A DNA stretch of 14,485 bases, taken from NCBI GenBank assembly GCA_045402695.1, contig JAWPNA010000154.1, positions 1-14,485 of the forward strand. Direction: 5' to 3'. The position numbers and the translations under genes were made by a program. Positions 14,248 through 14,485 of the stretch are shown piece after piece. Every line of letters starts with the position of its first letter. Position 1 is the first letter of the stretch. The notes under the pieces are model-generated. The model saw only the letters and a list, made by a program, of their open reading frames with translations. It did not search any database and was not told the origin of the DNA. Source of the stretch: JAWPNA01 sp045402695. Its GTDB lineage: Bacteria; Acidobacteriota; Polarisedimenticolia; JACPZX01; DASXTC01.

Positions 14248-14467
14248 ATCTGCATGCCGCTTCATTCATGCCACCGGTGTCTTGTCATGGGATCGGCCAA
14301 CAAACCTGCCGCGCCTGTTTGTCATCAGCACTCAGAAACGATCAAAGTATAATGGAGCCGGATCAGACATTAACCCAACATCGCGGGGCGACCCGTCGGG
14401 ACACAACGTCACCGGTGCGCCCACCCACTCCCGGGCGGACGAAACAACGGTGTCGATCCTCGACGCG
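14248..14467. other. Unassigned tail, probably a chimeric join
   Basis: This stretch does not continue the kinase and contains no supported gene. Its first ~100 bp are less GC-rich than the rest of the window and include a TATAAT at 14348-14353 without a matching -35 at 16-18 bp. The remainder is GC-rich again. It looks like sequence from another place joined to the contig end. Confidence 0.5.
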
Positions 14468-14485
14468 AGATCGGAAGAGCGTCGT
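14468..14485 (+). other. Illumina TruSeq adapter sequence at contig end
   Basis: The last 18 bases, AGATCGGAAGAGCGTCGT, are identical to the beginning of the Illumina TruSeq read-through adapter. They are of technical origin and not part of the genome. Confidence 0.95.

Noticed and set aside
14351..14485. An open frame from the ATG in TATAATGG to the window end
   Set aside because: It has no ribosome-binding site, is Arg/Thr/Pro-rich without any pattern, and runs through adapter sequence.

Overview
The window is a GC-rich bacterial contig, probably from an uncultured Acidobacteriota-like organism. The main clue is a Ser/Thr protein kinase joined to a WD40/TolB-type propeller, with the start of a second kinase diverging from it; both architectures are very common in that phylum. 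The phylum assignment is an inference. The right end is short-read assembly: the last 18 bases (14468-14485) match the start of an Illumina TruSeq adapter, and about 220 bp before it do not continue the gene they interrupt.

Layout. Positions 1-1920 hold two minus-strand genes: a membrane protein running off the left edge and a TIGR01777-type (YfcH-like) sugar-epimerase-family SDR. Positions 1950-5880 look like accessory DNA: an HD-domain hydrolase, a small membrane protein, a translationally coupled pair of unknown exported proteins, and two gene remnants (the C-terminal end of one protein, the N-terminal end of a sensor protein). Three same-orientation copies of a 43-54 bp repeat lie at the edges of these remnants. 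At 5881 the right side of this region abuts the 3' tRNA-like end of a tmRNA on the minus strand, for which no convincing 5' half or tag frame could be found.

Positions 6176-9592 are housekeeping: a long-form GMP synthase (guaA) behind a small exported SnoaL/NTF2-like protein, and a divergent cysteine synthase/cystathionine beta-synthase-family enzyme. Positions 9614-11116 are a compact arsenic-resistance operon (arsR-acr3, overlapping by ATGA) with a clear sigma70-type promoter and a probable ArsR operator. From 11172 onward is the kinase-propeller protein, then the 5' end of the second kinase.

No single new system is evident. The most interesting signals are the repeat at gene-truncation points, the incomplete tmRNA next to the accessory region, an internal duplication in the first membrane protein, and a recurring TANNNT box 7-8 nt before ATG that suggests leaderless transcripts.
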